Source: Bacillus sp. AFS055030 (GTDB lineage: Bacteria > Bacillota > Bacilli > Bacillales > Bacillaceae_G). From it: a stretch of DNA of 45,425 bases. Where the stretch lies: positions 1 to 45,425 of the forward strand of contig NZ_NUGT01000029.1 in NCBI RefSeq assembly GCF_002574545.1. The letters are read 5' to 3'. The notes beneath the pieces are model-generated. The model ran no database searches. It was not told the origin of the DNA and saw only the letters and a program-made list of their open reading frames with translations. The number at the start of each line of letters is the position of its first letter. Positions within the stretch are counted from its first letter, which is position 1. A program made the position numbers and the translations under genes. Shown here one piece after another: positions 27,754-36,190 of the stretch.

Positions 27754-28002
27754 ATGTGGAACAACCAAGATCAAGTCAACATGAACTCAAGTAATTGTAG
27801 ACGAAAATGTGATTGTGATGATTGCCATCGAGATCGTTGTGATTGTCATATTCATGATTGTCACTGCAATTGCAGATGTTGTTGTCATAGAAGAAAAAGT
27901 AACTGTGGATGTATGAATCCATGTTTAGGTGTCGATATGGTAATGTTTGAAATGATGATGAAAAACATGATGAATAATAACAATAAAAATAATAAGGATT
28001 AA
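27754..28002 (+). CDS. Cysteine-rich small protein, function unknown
   Basis: An 82-residue protein with 14 cysteines and 5 histidines packed between residues 15 and 57 in CxC, CxxC and CCC groupings, then a Met-rich amphipathic stretch (VMFEMMMKNMM) and an Asn/Lys tail. Start ATG at 27754 follows AAGGAGGTG; a longer frame upstream has no binding site. The composition resembles metal-binding or disulfide-crosslinked coat-type proteins of spore formers, but I recognise no named family. Single gene between two terminator-like hairpins. Confidence 0.75.
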   Translation: MWNNQDQVNMNSSNCRRKCDCDDCHRDRCDCHIHDCHCNCRCCCHRRKSNCGCMNPCLGVDMVMFEMMMKNMMNNNNKNNKD

Positions 28003-28030
28003 TCTATTTTCTCCCTCCCCCATAAAAAAA

Positions 28031-28051
28031 CAACCTGAATTTAACAGGTTG
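28031..28051 (+). terminator. Hairpin after the Cys-rich gene
   Basis: CAACCTG / CAGGTTG, 7-nt loop, preceded by a run of A. Lies 28 bases after the stop; the T-run on the plus strand is poor, better on the minus strand. Confidence 0.5.
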
Positions 28052-28156
28052 ATCAAACTGATGCAAACGTTCCCTTTCTTAGTTGTTTAGCCCCCGTACT
28101 TAGAATGACGAACGTTTTTGAATTAGTAAAAAATAGTTTAATTTTCTATACACTTA

Positions 28157-28184
28157 AACGACCTGATTTAACAGGTCGTTTTTT
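28157..28184 (+). terminator. Terminator overlapping the patatin gene stop
   Basis: A 9-bp stem AACGACCTG / CAGGTCGTT, 6-nt loop, followed by TTTT on the plus strand. It closely resembles the hairpin at 28031. The minus-strand patatin gene ends inside its loop. Confidence 0.65.
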
Positions 28185-29040
28185 CATACGATATAAAACC
28201 TAAAATTTGCTCACGAAGTCGCTTAGCATCTTCATAACCTTCTTTATAAAGCTCTAATAAACGCGCTTTATTTCGTTCGATTCGGCTAACTTTTAACTTT
28301 TGAATAGGACGAATGACAAATATATTTCCTAATTTTTCTTGCTCCTCAATATATTCTAACTGTTTATTATAAACTTCATATCTTTTTAGTACGGCCTGAA
28401 CAAGTCCAGGATAATTTTTATACTTTTTTTGCAAATACCAAGTTCCTTTTGAAGGTTTTTTACGATAACCAGCATTTCTCGTTAAAACAACTATATTTTT
28501 ACGATTACCATCGGCTTCAGATTTACCGATTGGAATCGGATCTGCAATGCCACCATCCATTAAGAAATGATCATTAAACTGAATGATTGGAGCCATTAAT
28601 GGTAACGAACTAGATGCCCGTATTATATTTAACATATCTGTTGATTCTACAATTTGATCTTTATCAAAATAAACAGGTTCCCCTGTAATACAATCTGTCG
28701 TACCAACTACAAACTTTTGCTCAGCTTTATAAAAAGATTCAAAATCAAAGGGATCTAACTCATTAGGAATAATATCAAATAATAAGTCCATACCAAAAAG
28801 TTGCTTATTGCGAATTAAATTTTTAAAAGATATATAATCTGGATGCTGTAAAAATTCCGTATTTACTCGCTTATTACGACCATGTTGTTTTGATAGATAA
28901 GAAGTTCCCATACAAGCACCCGCAGAAACTCCTATTACATAAGGAATTTCTATATTTTGTTCCAAGAAATAATCAAGAACACCGGCAGTATAAATCCCTC
29001 TCATTCCTCCACCTTCGAGAACTAAACCCATTCCATCCAT
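28168..29040 (-). CDS. Patatin-like phospholipase
   Basis: A 290-residue patatin-fold lipid acyl hydrolase. Gly-rich oxyanion motif LEGGGMRGIYTAGVLDY at the N-terminus, nucleophile GVSAGACMG and catalytic DGG in LMDGGIADPIP make the Ser-Asp dyad complete. Similar to the YqhO/RssA-like bacterial group. No signal peptide, so it acts in the cytosol or at the inner membrane face. I use the ATG at 29040; a GTG two codons earlier overlaps the region after the G-rich ribosome site. Confidence 0.88.
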   Translation of the reverse strand: MDGMGLVLEGGGMRGIYTAGVLDYFLEQNIEIPYVIGVSAGACMGTSYLSKQHGRNKRVNTEFLQHPDYISFKNLIRNKQLFGMDLLFDIIPNELDPFDFESFYKAEQKFVVGTTDCITGEPVYFDKDQIVESTDMLNIIRASSSLPLMAPIIQFNDHFLMDGGIADPIPIGKSEADGNRKNIVVLTRNAGYRKKPSKGTWYLQKKYKNYPGLVQAVLKRYEVYNKQLEYIEEQEKLGNIFVIRPIQKLKVSRIERNKARLLELYKEGYEDAKRLREQILGFISYEKTTC

Positions 29041-29186
29041 TTTCACAGCCCCCCCTTTTTCAATTAGTTTAGGAAAATCTATTTAAATATTTTATTATAA
29101 GAGATGACGAAAAGGAAGAAATTAGGATTGCGTGTGAAAAAAGGTGTTTAAAAACCGCTATAAAAACCACTCCTCAAACAAAGAAA

Positions 29187-29399
29187 ACAGATCTTCTTCT
29201 ATAGGTCTGTCCAGTGTGTAGACAAAGAGTACAAAAAATCTGATTTTCAGACTGATTGCAAGCGCTTGTCTTTCGAGGCGCGAAGCCTGGTGAGGAGCGG
29301 AGTTACCCTAGACGGTAATGAGCACCGCAGGCAGGCGAAGCAACGAAGAAAGCGAGCGTTTGTCAATAGTCTGAACAGACCTTCTTCTATAGGTCTGTC
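29187..29399. repeat. GC-rich intergenic repeat element with flanking direct repeats
   Basis: Two 25-base direct repeats (29187-29211 and 29375-29399, one mismatch) flank about 163 bases that are clearly richer in G+C than the window. Each repeat is itself a hairpin (ACAGACCT / AGGTCTGT in the right copy, one G-T pair in the left). The interior is an imperfect large inverted repeat centred on TTACC-CTAGAC-GGTAA. No start-to-stop gene is credible inside. It looks like a Bacillus intergenic repeat (bcr/MITE-like class); I cannot assign it to a named family. The region 29041-29416 holds nothing else. Confidence 0.65.
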
Positions 29400-29416
29400 T
29401 CATGCTTCTTGCTTTT

Positions 29417-31813
29417 CTACTTCTTCTTTGCTTTTCCAGGTTCCAATATTTGTTTTACACCTTCAACACTTTTCAAAGAAGTAGTATGATATGTTCCATT
29501 TGCCCAATCTTCCATTTGGTCACTATACCATTTGCTTCCGAGGCTTCCAGATTGTCCTGGACCGACTACGTTTACTGATTTACTTAAATCTGCAAAGTCT
29601 ACGACAGTTCTCCATGATGCACCATGGTCTACGATCCCATGGGCATCATATCCTGCTGCTTTAACTGTAGTTGAACTACCTCCTACTGGGATTGGATCTC
29701 TTGCATTAAAGAAATAGCTTAAGATTTTAATACTGGATAATGGGTGTTCGAAAGCAACTTTATGGTGATCACCCCATTTCCATTTTGCTGCATTGTCACC
29801 GTCTGTTTTGCTAATTTTTTTAATGGTTGTTTTGAAGGTTTTTAATAATAGTTTATCAATTCCCCCTTGTTCATCTACCCAGATCACTTTCTTCCCGTTA
29901 AAGCTGTCACGTAGCATTTGATCGACTACGACTTTGCGGTCTCCAAATAAATCCATCATATCACTAGAGATTTGTTGATTGAATAATGCCTTATTTATTT
30001 GAGCCATCCACATTTGGAATATAAGAGGAGAAGCTTCATCTTTATCATCTATAAAATTCCATTTTTCAAGTTCCTTTAAAGCTGTTTTTTCAACAGTTGA
30101 TAATTGGTTTTTATTTTGTTTTATTGACTTTATAAACTTCGGTGCATGCTCCTTCGCCTGTAAGTTCATTTCGTCCATTTGTAGCTTTTGCATATCTTTA
30201 ACAGTCAATTTATCATTCGTTTTTAATACTTCCTGAATGCGTAATTGACGGTAAGGTTGTGCCCATGAGTTTGAAATATGGTATGGATATGTTTCATCAA
30301 CTACTTTATTATTTGCAGATGAAATGAATCCTTCCTTTGGATTAACGCTCGTTGGTAGTTCATCGTATGGAATAAATCCTTTCCAACCGTATTCACTCGT
30401 CCAACCTGGTACTGGTATTAGACCATCACCTTTTTTACGGATTGGAATTTTTCCATTCGCTCGGTAAGCAATTGTTCCATCATCCGATGCAAATACGAAA
30501 TTTTGCGCAGGAGCTTCAAATAAAGCCAATCCTTCTTTAAACGAATTCCAATCTTTTGCAACGTCAAATTTTAGAACGGCTTCTAGCTCCGTTGTCGGTT
30601 GTAGTGCTGTCCATTGTAAAGAGAATACAGTATCTTTACCGGCATCACTTGCAAATTCCGAAATAACCGGACCATGTCTCGTTATCATAACAGGTAAAAC
30701 CTTATTCTTTTTACCTTTAATTTTGATCGTTTCATTTATAACCTGTGCCTTTTCCCATTTACCATCATATAAAAATTCGTCAGGCTTATTTGGATTTCGC
30801 TTTTCAATATATAAATCTTGCACATCCGGGCCTACGTTTGTTACTCCCCAGGCAATATGTTCATTATGACCCACAATGATTCCCGGCACCCCTGCAAAAA
30901 TGACACCACTTACATTCATATCACCAGATTTTAATTGTGTTTCATACCAAATTGCCGGTGTCGCTAATCCTAAATGAGGATCATCTGCTAATAATGGTTT
31001 ACCGGACTTGGTTTTAGAGCCACTAACAACCCAATTATTACTTCCATTCCAAACAGGTGGAATAATTGCACTTGCAAAGCTTTTTTCTACGTCTATTTTT
31101 GAAGTATTACTCGGAATAATATACGGATCTAGATCATTATTTGCTGGAAATAGCTCTAAAGCCTTATCCTTTGGAAATTTATTCATAGCGTAATAACGAA
31201 ATGCTTGTTCATTCCAGTGACCACCTAAATCAAAAGCCATATACTTACCAATTACTAGTGAGTCAATTGCCGTCCATTTAGAAGGTTTATATTGTAAAAT
31301 TTTAAATTCAACTGGTAGTTTATTTTCCTTTATTGCGGATCTTATGTACGCATTTACTCCTTCTGCATACCAATTTAATACATTTTGTCCATTTTTATTA
31401 TATTTGCTGTAAGAAGCTTCAGCAGCTCTTCTTAAACCAAGCGTTCGAAAATATGAGTCGCGCTCTACTGTAGCATCACCAATTATTTCACTTAATTGCC
31501 CGGACGCTTGTCTCCTACTTAAATCCATTTGAAATAATCGATCTTGTGCAGTTACAAAGCCTTGCGCAACATACAAATCATGCAAATTTTTCGCACTAAT
31601 ATGAGGTACTCCTTTTTCATCCCTTACTACTTCTACTTTATGGCTTAATCCACTAATCCTTAAATTTCCTTTAATGCTTGGTAATGATTTTTTTGTTAAG
31701 TACAGGCCGGTTCCCGCAACGATTAAGACAATAACAATTAGAATCGTTGATGTAACTTTAATCCACTTTGGAAAGCGCTTCCGATTTTTTGAAATCTCAA
31801 TTTGCGCACTCAT
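29417..31813 (-). CDS. Penicillin acylase family protein
   Basis: A 798-residue Ntn-hydrolase precursor. A signal anchor at residues 18-39 (TSTILIVIVLIVAGTGLYL) puts it outside the cell or on the membrane. Family features are GVPHISAKNLHDLYVAQGFV, AQDRLFQMDLSRR, the autocatalytic cleavage site NGSNNWVVSGSKT with S258 as the new N-terminal nucleophile of the beta chain, and PLLADDPHLGL. It hydrolyses an amide; members act on penicillin G, acyl-homoserine lactones or other N-acyl compounds, and the substrate is not predictable here. Start ATG behind AGGAGGG. Single gene. Confidence 0.92.
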   Translation of the reverse strand: MSAQIEISKNRKRFPKWIKVTSTILIVIVLIVAGTGLYLTKKSLPSIKGNLRISGLSHKVEVVRDEKGVPHISAKNLHDLYVAQGFVTAQDRLFQMDLSRRQASGQLSEIIGDATVERDSYFRTLGLRRAAEASYSKYNKNGQNVLNWYAEGVNAYIRSAIKENKLPVEFKILQYKPSKWTAIDSLVIGKYMAFDLGGHWNEQAFRYYAMNKFPKDKALELFPANNDLDPYIIPSNTSKIDVEKSFASAIIPPVWNGSNNWVVSGSKTKSGKPLLADDPHLGLATPAIWYETQLKSGDMNVSGVIFAGVPGIIVGHNEHIAWGVTNVGPDVQDLYIEKRNPNKPDEFLYDGKWEKAQVINETIKIKGKKNKVLPVMITRHGPVISEFASDAGKDTVFSLQWTALQPTTELEAVLKFDVAKDWNSFKEGLALFEAPAQNFVFASDDGTIAYRANGKIPIRKKGDGLIPVPGWTSEYGWKGFIPYDELPTSVNPKEGFISSANNKVVDETYPYHISNSWAQPYRQLRIQEVLKTNDKLTVKDMQKLQMDEMNLQAKEHAPKFIKSIKQNKNQLSTVEKTALKELEKWNFIDDKDEASPLIFQMWMAQINKALFNQQISSDMMDLFGDRKVVVDQMLRDSFNGKKVIWVDEQGGIDKLLLKTFKTTIKKISKTDGDNAAKWKWGDHHKVAFEHPLSSIKILSYFFNARDPIPVGGSSTTVKAAGYDAHGIVDHGASWRTVVDFADLSKSVNVVGPGQSGSLGSKWYSDQMEDWANGTYHTTSLKSVEGVKQILEPGKAKKK

Positions 31814-31941
31814 TTTTTTCCCTCCTGCTTAAACTGCATATAAAACATATACTGTATATTTATTCTGCAAGTCTTATTGCATTCCTTCTTATGGCGAATG
31901 GGGTATAATACTATTTATCAACATTAAAGGAGTGAATGGAC

Positions 31942-32496
31942 ATGTCATTAAATTCTTGGTTCGAAAAAGGCATGAGTTTTCAAGAATATGTAGAAGCAAT
32001 GAATGTAAATAAAGAAGAACTTCTAAAAATTTATAATGAAGTTACGATTCCTGAGAGTACAAAAGCAAAACTTGAACAATTAAAGAATCGTCATTGGAAG
32101 GTAGTAACTTTAACTGCAGATTGGTGTGGCGATGCATTACTGAATGTACCAGTTATTCAGAAAATGATGGAACTTGCTAATATAGATACTAGATTCCTAA
32201 TTCGAGATGAAAACCTAGAATTAATGGATCAATATTTAACAAATGGTAAATCTCGTTCTATTCCGATTTTTGTTTTCATGGATGAAAAAGGGGATGAAGT
32301 AAACGTATGGGGACCACGTTCTGCGGAGATTGAAGAAATTGTAGTTGAAATGAAAAAAGAACTTCCAGATAAAGATGATCCAAACTTCCAAGAAAAACAA
32401 ACTGCTGTCTTTAAAGCGATTCGAACAAACTTCGTTGAGGACAAAAAATACTGGAATTCAGTTATTAAAAGTGTAGAAGAGAAATTATTCTCATAA
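31942..32496 (+). CDS. Thioredoxin-like protein with a single active-site Cys
   Basis: A 184-residue cytosolic thioredoxin-fold protein. The region TADWCGDALLNVPVIQKM has the first active-site Cys, but the second (usually WCGDC or WCGPC) is Ala, so it cannot make the normal active-site disulfide; the cis-Pro loop SIPIFVF is present. A helical N-terminal arm of about 40 residues precedes the fold. Start at the ATG at 31942, nine bases after AAAGGAG, rather than at 31936, which is only three bases from it. Possibly a monothiol reductase or binding protein. Confidence 0.82.
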   Translation: MSLNSWFEKGMSFQEYVEAMNVNKEELLKIYNEVTIPESTKAKLEQLKNRHWKVVTLTADWCGDALLNVPVIQKMMELANIDTRFLIRDENLELMDQYLTNGKSRSIPIFVFMDEKGDEVNVWGPRSAEIEEIVVEMKKELPDKDDPNFQEKQTAVFKAIRTNFVEDKKYWNSVIKSVEEKLFS

Positions 32497-32506
32497 GAAT
32501 AACAAT

Positions 32507-32547
32507 GGTTATTTAGTTGAAGAACTTTCAATTAAATAGCCTTTTTA
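32507..32547 (+). terminator. Terminator of the thioredoxin-like gene
   Basis: A 14-bp stem with G-T pairs (GGTTATTTAGTTGA / TCAATTAAATAGCC) and a following T-run. Confidence 0.75.
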
Positions 32548-32551
32548 TTGC

Positions 32552-33313
32552 TTAACGAAAAATAATATCGTAGAGTTCTAATAGATTTTCAGAATAAAAA
32601 GAACTAACTAATCCACCAATCGCGATGAATGGACCAAAAGGAATTGGATTTTGCCGCTTTAATTTTCCAGACAATATGACAACTAACCCGTAAATACTAC
32701 CTGAAAAACATGCAAGCATAAATGTAATAAAAGTAAGTTCCCAACCTAAAATGATTCCTAGCACACTAAATAACTTTATGTCTCCTCCTCCCATACCACC
32801 TCTAGTAATCACATTAATTAAAAGTAAAACCGCGAATGCTCCGATCGCCCCTACTATACTGCTCCACCAAGGATCTAATGGAATTAAGATTCGCTCAATA
32901 CTAAAAATGAATAAAAAGAATAGTAGAATACGATTAGGAATTATCATATAGTTAACATCCGTAACAACAATAATGATTAATAAAGATATGATCGAAATCG
33001 TAATCATTAAATCTTTATGAAAACCAGCTTCATAGATGGATAAAACAAATAGTATACCTGTTAGTATTTCAATGAATACATATTGTTTGGAAATTAGAAT
33101 CCCGCAACTTCGACATTTCCCTCTTTGGAGTAAAAAAGAAAATACTGGTATTAATTCGATGGGACTCAATTTATGTCCACAATTAGAACACGAGGATCCC
33201 GGTGAAATAATCGATTTCCTGATTGGTACTCTTAACCCAACAACATTAAAAAAAGAACCAAATACTAGACCTAATACAAAAAAAGTAAAGTAGACTAATG
33301 CGATGATTACCAG
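32552..33313 (-). CDS. comC: Prepilin peptidase (ComC/PilD type), no ordinary start codon
   Basis: A polytopic membrane aspartyl protease that cleaves and N-methylates type IV pilin-like ComG proteins of the DNA-uptake machine. The frame upstream of the first ATG (33169) clearly codes for the family N-terminus: VLGLVFGSFFNVVGLRVP, then CSNCGHKLSPIELIP and RGKCRSCG, the four zinc cysteines. Catalytic aspartates lie in VVTDVNYMIIPNR and GGGDIKLFSVLG. The frame is closed by a TAA at 33323-33325, and no ATG, GTG or TTG lies between that and the conserved part. AAGGGG is followed at 6-9 bases by ATC-ATC. The true start is therefore non-canonical (ATC or CTG) or mutated; 33313 is approximate. Confidence 0.75.
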   Translation of the reverse strand: MVIIALVYFTFFVLGLVFGSFFNVVGLRVPIRKSIISPGSSCSNCGHKLSPIELIPVFSFLLQRGKCRSCGILISKQYVFIEILTGILFVLSIYEAGFHKDLMITISIISLLIIIVVTDVNYMIIPNRILLFFLFIFSIERILIPLDPWWSSIVGAIGAFAVLLLINVITRGGMGGGDIKLFSVLGIILGWELTFITFMLACFSGSIYGLVVILSGKLKRQNPIPFGPFIAIGGLVSSFYSENLLELYDIIFR

Positions 33314-33463
33314 CCCCTTAGTTTAGTTAAGGGTCATTATATCATTGGAATATAATCTACTTATTTATTAAAAAAGAATATTTTATGAAAACTTTACGAT
33401 TGGCGGTGATGGTGGCCTATTTGCAACACTCATCCCCCTACTAATTTATACGTTCTTAAAGTG

Positions 33464-33508
33464 CAAAAAAAATGCAATCTACCATTCTTAAGAAAGTAAA
33501 TTGCATTT
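33464..33508 (-). terminator. Terminator of the NlpC/P60 gene
   Basis: On the minus strand the stem AAATGCAAT..TAC / GTA..ATTGCATTT is followed by a run of T. It lies 11 bases after the stop. The 150 bases beyond it hold no gene. Confidence 0.75.
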
Positions 33509-33518
33509 ATGATTATGT

Positions 33519-33977
33519 TTATTTAATGACACTACCTGAGCCTGCGAATTTCGGCTTCCAATATGAATTAGAAAGACTCACAACAGCTACTCCCTTACTT
33601 GAAGTCGCTGAGATAAATTTATTATTACCCATGAAAATTCCTACATGGCTGATACCTTTTTTGTATGTATTTTTGAAGAAAACTAAATCTCCAGGAACAG
33701 GTTTTTTAACAATCGAGCTGACAGTATACATAGACGAAGCAGTTCGAGGTAATTTAGTACCTACTTTTTTGTATACAAAGCCTACATAACCTGAACAGTC
33801 AAAACCTTTAGTAGTTGTACCACCAAAACGATATGGTACTCCAGTATATTGTTTAGCGATTTTTGTAACTTGATTTTTCTTTGAGTATGGGTTATATGTA
33901 GATGCTGCTTGTGATTTAGTCGTAAAAAATACCATGCTCAGTAAGCATACGAAAGCTATAAGGACTTGCTTTTTCAT
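33519..33977 (-). CDS. Secreted NlpC/P60 peptidoglycan hydrolase
   Basis: A 152-residue exported cysteine peptidase that cuts the D-Glu-gamma-diaminopimelate bond of wall peptides. Signal peptide at residues 1-24 (MKKQVLIAFVCLLSMVFF, cleavage after QA). The single NlpC/P60 domain has Cys in GFDCSGYVG, His in ISHVGIFMG and a third polar position in NNKFISA. No SH3 or LysM wall-binding repeats, so it is a minimal form. Start at the ATG at 33977 behind GAAGGGGGAG; a longer upstream frame lacks a binding site. Confidence 0.92.
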   Translation of the reverse strand: MKKQVLIAFVCLLSMVFFTTKSQAASTYNPYSKKNQVTKIAKQYTGVPYRFGGTTTKGFDCSGYVGFVYKKVGTKLPRTASSMYTVSSIVKKPVPGDLVFFKNTYKKGISHVGIFMGNNKFISATSSKGVAVVSLSNSYWKPKFAGSGSVIK

Positions 33978-34194
33978 CTCTTTCTCCCCCTTCATTGATA
34001 TTGTAAGTCTAACAAAATACAATTTTGAAAGCCATTACAAAAGTGTTACAAATTGTCGAAGTGTTTGTAATACTATAAAACCTTGTAGATTTTTGCAAAT
34101 AGATGCATTAAAAAATGACTATCATTCGACAGCCATTTTTTAGGGAAATGAAAACAGATATGTCCCTTAGAAAGCGAACATCCTAAACAAAAGA

Positions 34195-34222
34195 AAACAG
34201 ACTGTCATTTGACAGTCTGTTT
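34195..34222 (-). terminator. Terminator of the alpha-glucosidase gene
   Basis: A perfect 12-bp stem (AAACAGACTGTC / GACAGTCTGTTT) with a 4-nt loop, followed on the minus strand by TTCTTTTGTTT. It lies 21 bases past the stop. Confidence 0.85.
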
Positions 34223-34243
34223 AGTTAATACCATACAACTATA

Positions 34244-35920
34244 TTAAGTTAAGCGATAAACCCTAGCTTCAAAAGGTTTAAATTCCATGTTTTCAACTAA
34301 TTGATGATCTGTACATTCAATGTTAGTTAAACTTAATTGTGCATTCTTTTTCGTAAGTTCTTTCGGTAAAATAAATTTTTGTTTCTCTGAAGATAAATTA
34401 GTAATGACTAAGAATGTTTCTTTTTCACCATTTCGAGTGTATGCATAAACAGGTTCATTTTTCACGTCTAGATATTCATATGGCGCGTAAACTAATGCCT
34501 TATTTTCTTTACGTAATATAATCATCTTTTTATAGAATGATAAAATTGAATCTGCATCTTTTTCTTGGATTTCAACATTTATTTCATTAAAGTTATCATT
34601 CGTTTTCAGCCAAGGTTTACCTGTTGAAAATCCAGCATTCTTTGTACTGTTCCATTGCATAGGTGTACGAGAATTATCACGGCCAGTTTTCCATAAAATA
34701 TCTAGAACATCTTGTTCAGTCGAACCATTTTCAATCATTGAATTATACATATTTTTTGCACTTACATCATTATAATCGTTGATTGATGTGTAATGAACAT
34801 TTGTCATGCCAATTTCTTGCCCTTGGTAAATGAATGGTGTACCTTGCATAAAGAAATACATTACTCCGATAGCTTTTGCTGAAATTTTCCAAAATGCTTC
34901 ATCATCATTTCCTAATGTACTGACTGCTCTAGGTATATCATGGTTTTCTATAAATAATGCATTCCATCCATATCCTTCTAAACCAGTTTGCCATTTCGTA
35001 AGTACTTCTTTTAAATCGGCGATCGAAGTTTCAGATTCATCGGTTTTCTTCCAAAGATCCAAACTTTCGAATTGGAAAATCATATTGAACTTACCTTCTT
35101 TTTCTCCAACCCACAAATGTGCATCTTTCGTTGTGACGCCATTTGCTTCACCGACTGTCATGATATCATATTTATCAAATGTTTCACGTTTTAGTTCATC
35201 CAGATATTTGTGAATCCCTTCTTGATTCATGTGCATATCAAAACTTGATACATATTTTTCTTTCTTTGGATTTGGCATATCAGGAAAACCTGGTCGTTTT
35301 CTTATATGACTGATCGCGTCTACTCGGAAACCGTCGATTCCTTTATCTAACCACCAATTAATCATGTCATATATTTTTTGTCTTACTTCTTTGTTCTCCC
35401 AATTTAGATCTGGCTGTTTTCTTGAGAATAAGTGTAAGAAATATTCATCTGTTGCTTCATCATATTCCCATGCAGATCCACCAAAAATACTTTCCCAGTT
35501 ATTTGGCTCATATCCTGTTTTTTTTCCTTCTCGCCAAATATAGTAGTCTCTATAAGGATTATCTTTAGATTTTTTAGATTCTAAAAACCAAGGATGCTCA
35601 TCACTTGTATGATTGACTACTAAATCTAAAATTAATTTCATTCCTCTTTCATGTACATTTTCTAATAGCTCATCAAAATCAGCCATTGTGCCAAACTCAT
35701 CCATAATGTCCTGATAATCTGAGATATCGTACCCATTATCATCATTTGGTGATTTGTAAAATGGACAAATCCAAATAACATCTATACCAAGTTCCTTTAA
35801 ATAATCTAATTTTGAAATCACACCTCTTAAGTCACCAATTCCATCACCATTTGAATCCATAAAGCTACGTGGATAAATTTGGTAAGCAACCGCTTCCTTC
35901 CACCAACTTTGTTTTGTCAT
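34244..35920 (-). CDS. malL: GH13 alpha-glucosidase / oligo-1,6-glucosidase
   Basis: A 558-residue cytosolic GH13 (subfamily 31-like) exo-glucosidase acting on isomaltose or maltose oligosaccharides. Catalytic nucleophile D201 in DGFRVDAISHI, acid/base E258 in TVGEANG and transition-state Asp D328 in IENHDIPR; DLVVNHTSDEHPWF is the first conserved region. The residue after the nucleophile is Ala202. Strict oligo-1,6-glucosidases of Bacillus usually have Val there and alpha-1,4-active enzymes Ala, so activity on maltose-type bonds is likely (inference). Start ATG behind GGAGGAGAG. Two cre-like sites upstream suggest CcpA repression. Confidence 0.92.
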   Translation of the reverse strand: MTKQSWWKEAVAYQIYPRSFMDSNGDGIGDLRGVISKLDYLKELGIDVIWICPFYKSPNDDNGYDISDYQDIMDEFGTMADFDELLENVHERGMKLILDLVVNHTSDEHPWFLESKKSKDNPYRDYYIWREGKKTGYEPNNWESIFGGSAWEYDEATDEYFLHLFSRKQPDLNWENKEVRQKIYDMINWWLDKGIDGFRVDAISHIRKRPGFPDMPNPKKEKYVSSFDMHMNQEGIHKYLDELKRETFDKYDIMTVGEANGVTTKDAHLWVGEKEGKFNMIFQFESLDLWKKTDESETSIADLKEVLTKWQTGLEGYGWNALFIENHDIPRAVSTLGNDDEAFWKISAKAIGVMYFFMQGTPFIYQGQEIGMTNVHYTSINDYNDVSAKNMYNSMIENGSTEQDVLDILWKTGRDNSRTPMQWNSTKNAGFSTGKPWLKTNDNFNEINVEIQEKDADSILSFYKKMIILRKENKALVYAPYEYLDVKNEPVYAYTRNGEKETFLVITNLSSEKQKFILPKELTKKNAQLSLTNIECTDHQLVENMEFKPFEARVYRLT

Positions 35921-35941
35921 AGTCTCTCTCCTCCAAATTCA

Positions 35942-35955
35942 TAAAAGCGTTTACA
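35942..35955. promoter_or_regulatory. cre-like site 1 (CcpA operator)
   Basis: TAAAAGCGTTTACA matches the consensus TGWAANCGNTNWCA at 13 of 14 positions. It lies 22 bases before the alpha-glucosidase start codon, where CcpA binding would block transcription. Confidence 0.65.
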
Positions 35956-36004
35956 ATATTAACTGTTTTAAGTAGACTTCAAATAAAAATAAGTACAATT
36001 TCAT

Positions 36005-36018
36005 TGCAACCGTTTGCA
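36005..36018. promoter_or_regulatory. cre-like site 2 (CcpA operator)
   Basis: TGCAACCGTTTGCA matches the same consensus at 12 of 14 positions and is symmetric. It lies about 85 bases upstream of the alpha-glucosidase start. Confidence 0.55.
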
Positions 36019-36150
36019 CATTATTATCTTAACATTCAACTAACTAATGTTCAATAACAGAAATAAAGAACACACTTACACTTTATTAGAACTTTCAAAA
36101 ACTACTACTATCTGCAGCTTTATTTATAAAATGTTTGTTTTTACAGAAAG

Positions 36151-36190
36151 CAAAAAAAAAGCAACTAAAGGTCTCCCCTTTTAGCCGCTT
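36151..36190 (-). terminator. Terminator of the bactofilin gene
   Basis: On the minus strand AGCGGCTAAAAGG pairs with CCTTTAGTTGCT and is followed by a run of about nine T. It overlaps the bactofilin stop. Confidence 0.8.

Noticed and set aside
33384-33480. Short membrane-like peptide frame upstream of the NlpC terminator
   Set aside because: No start with binding site and it runs into the terminator hairpin; likely chance.
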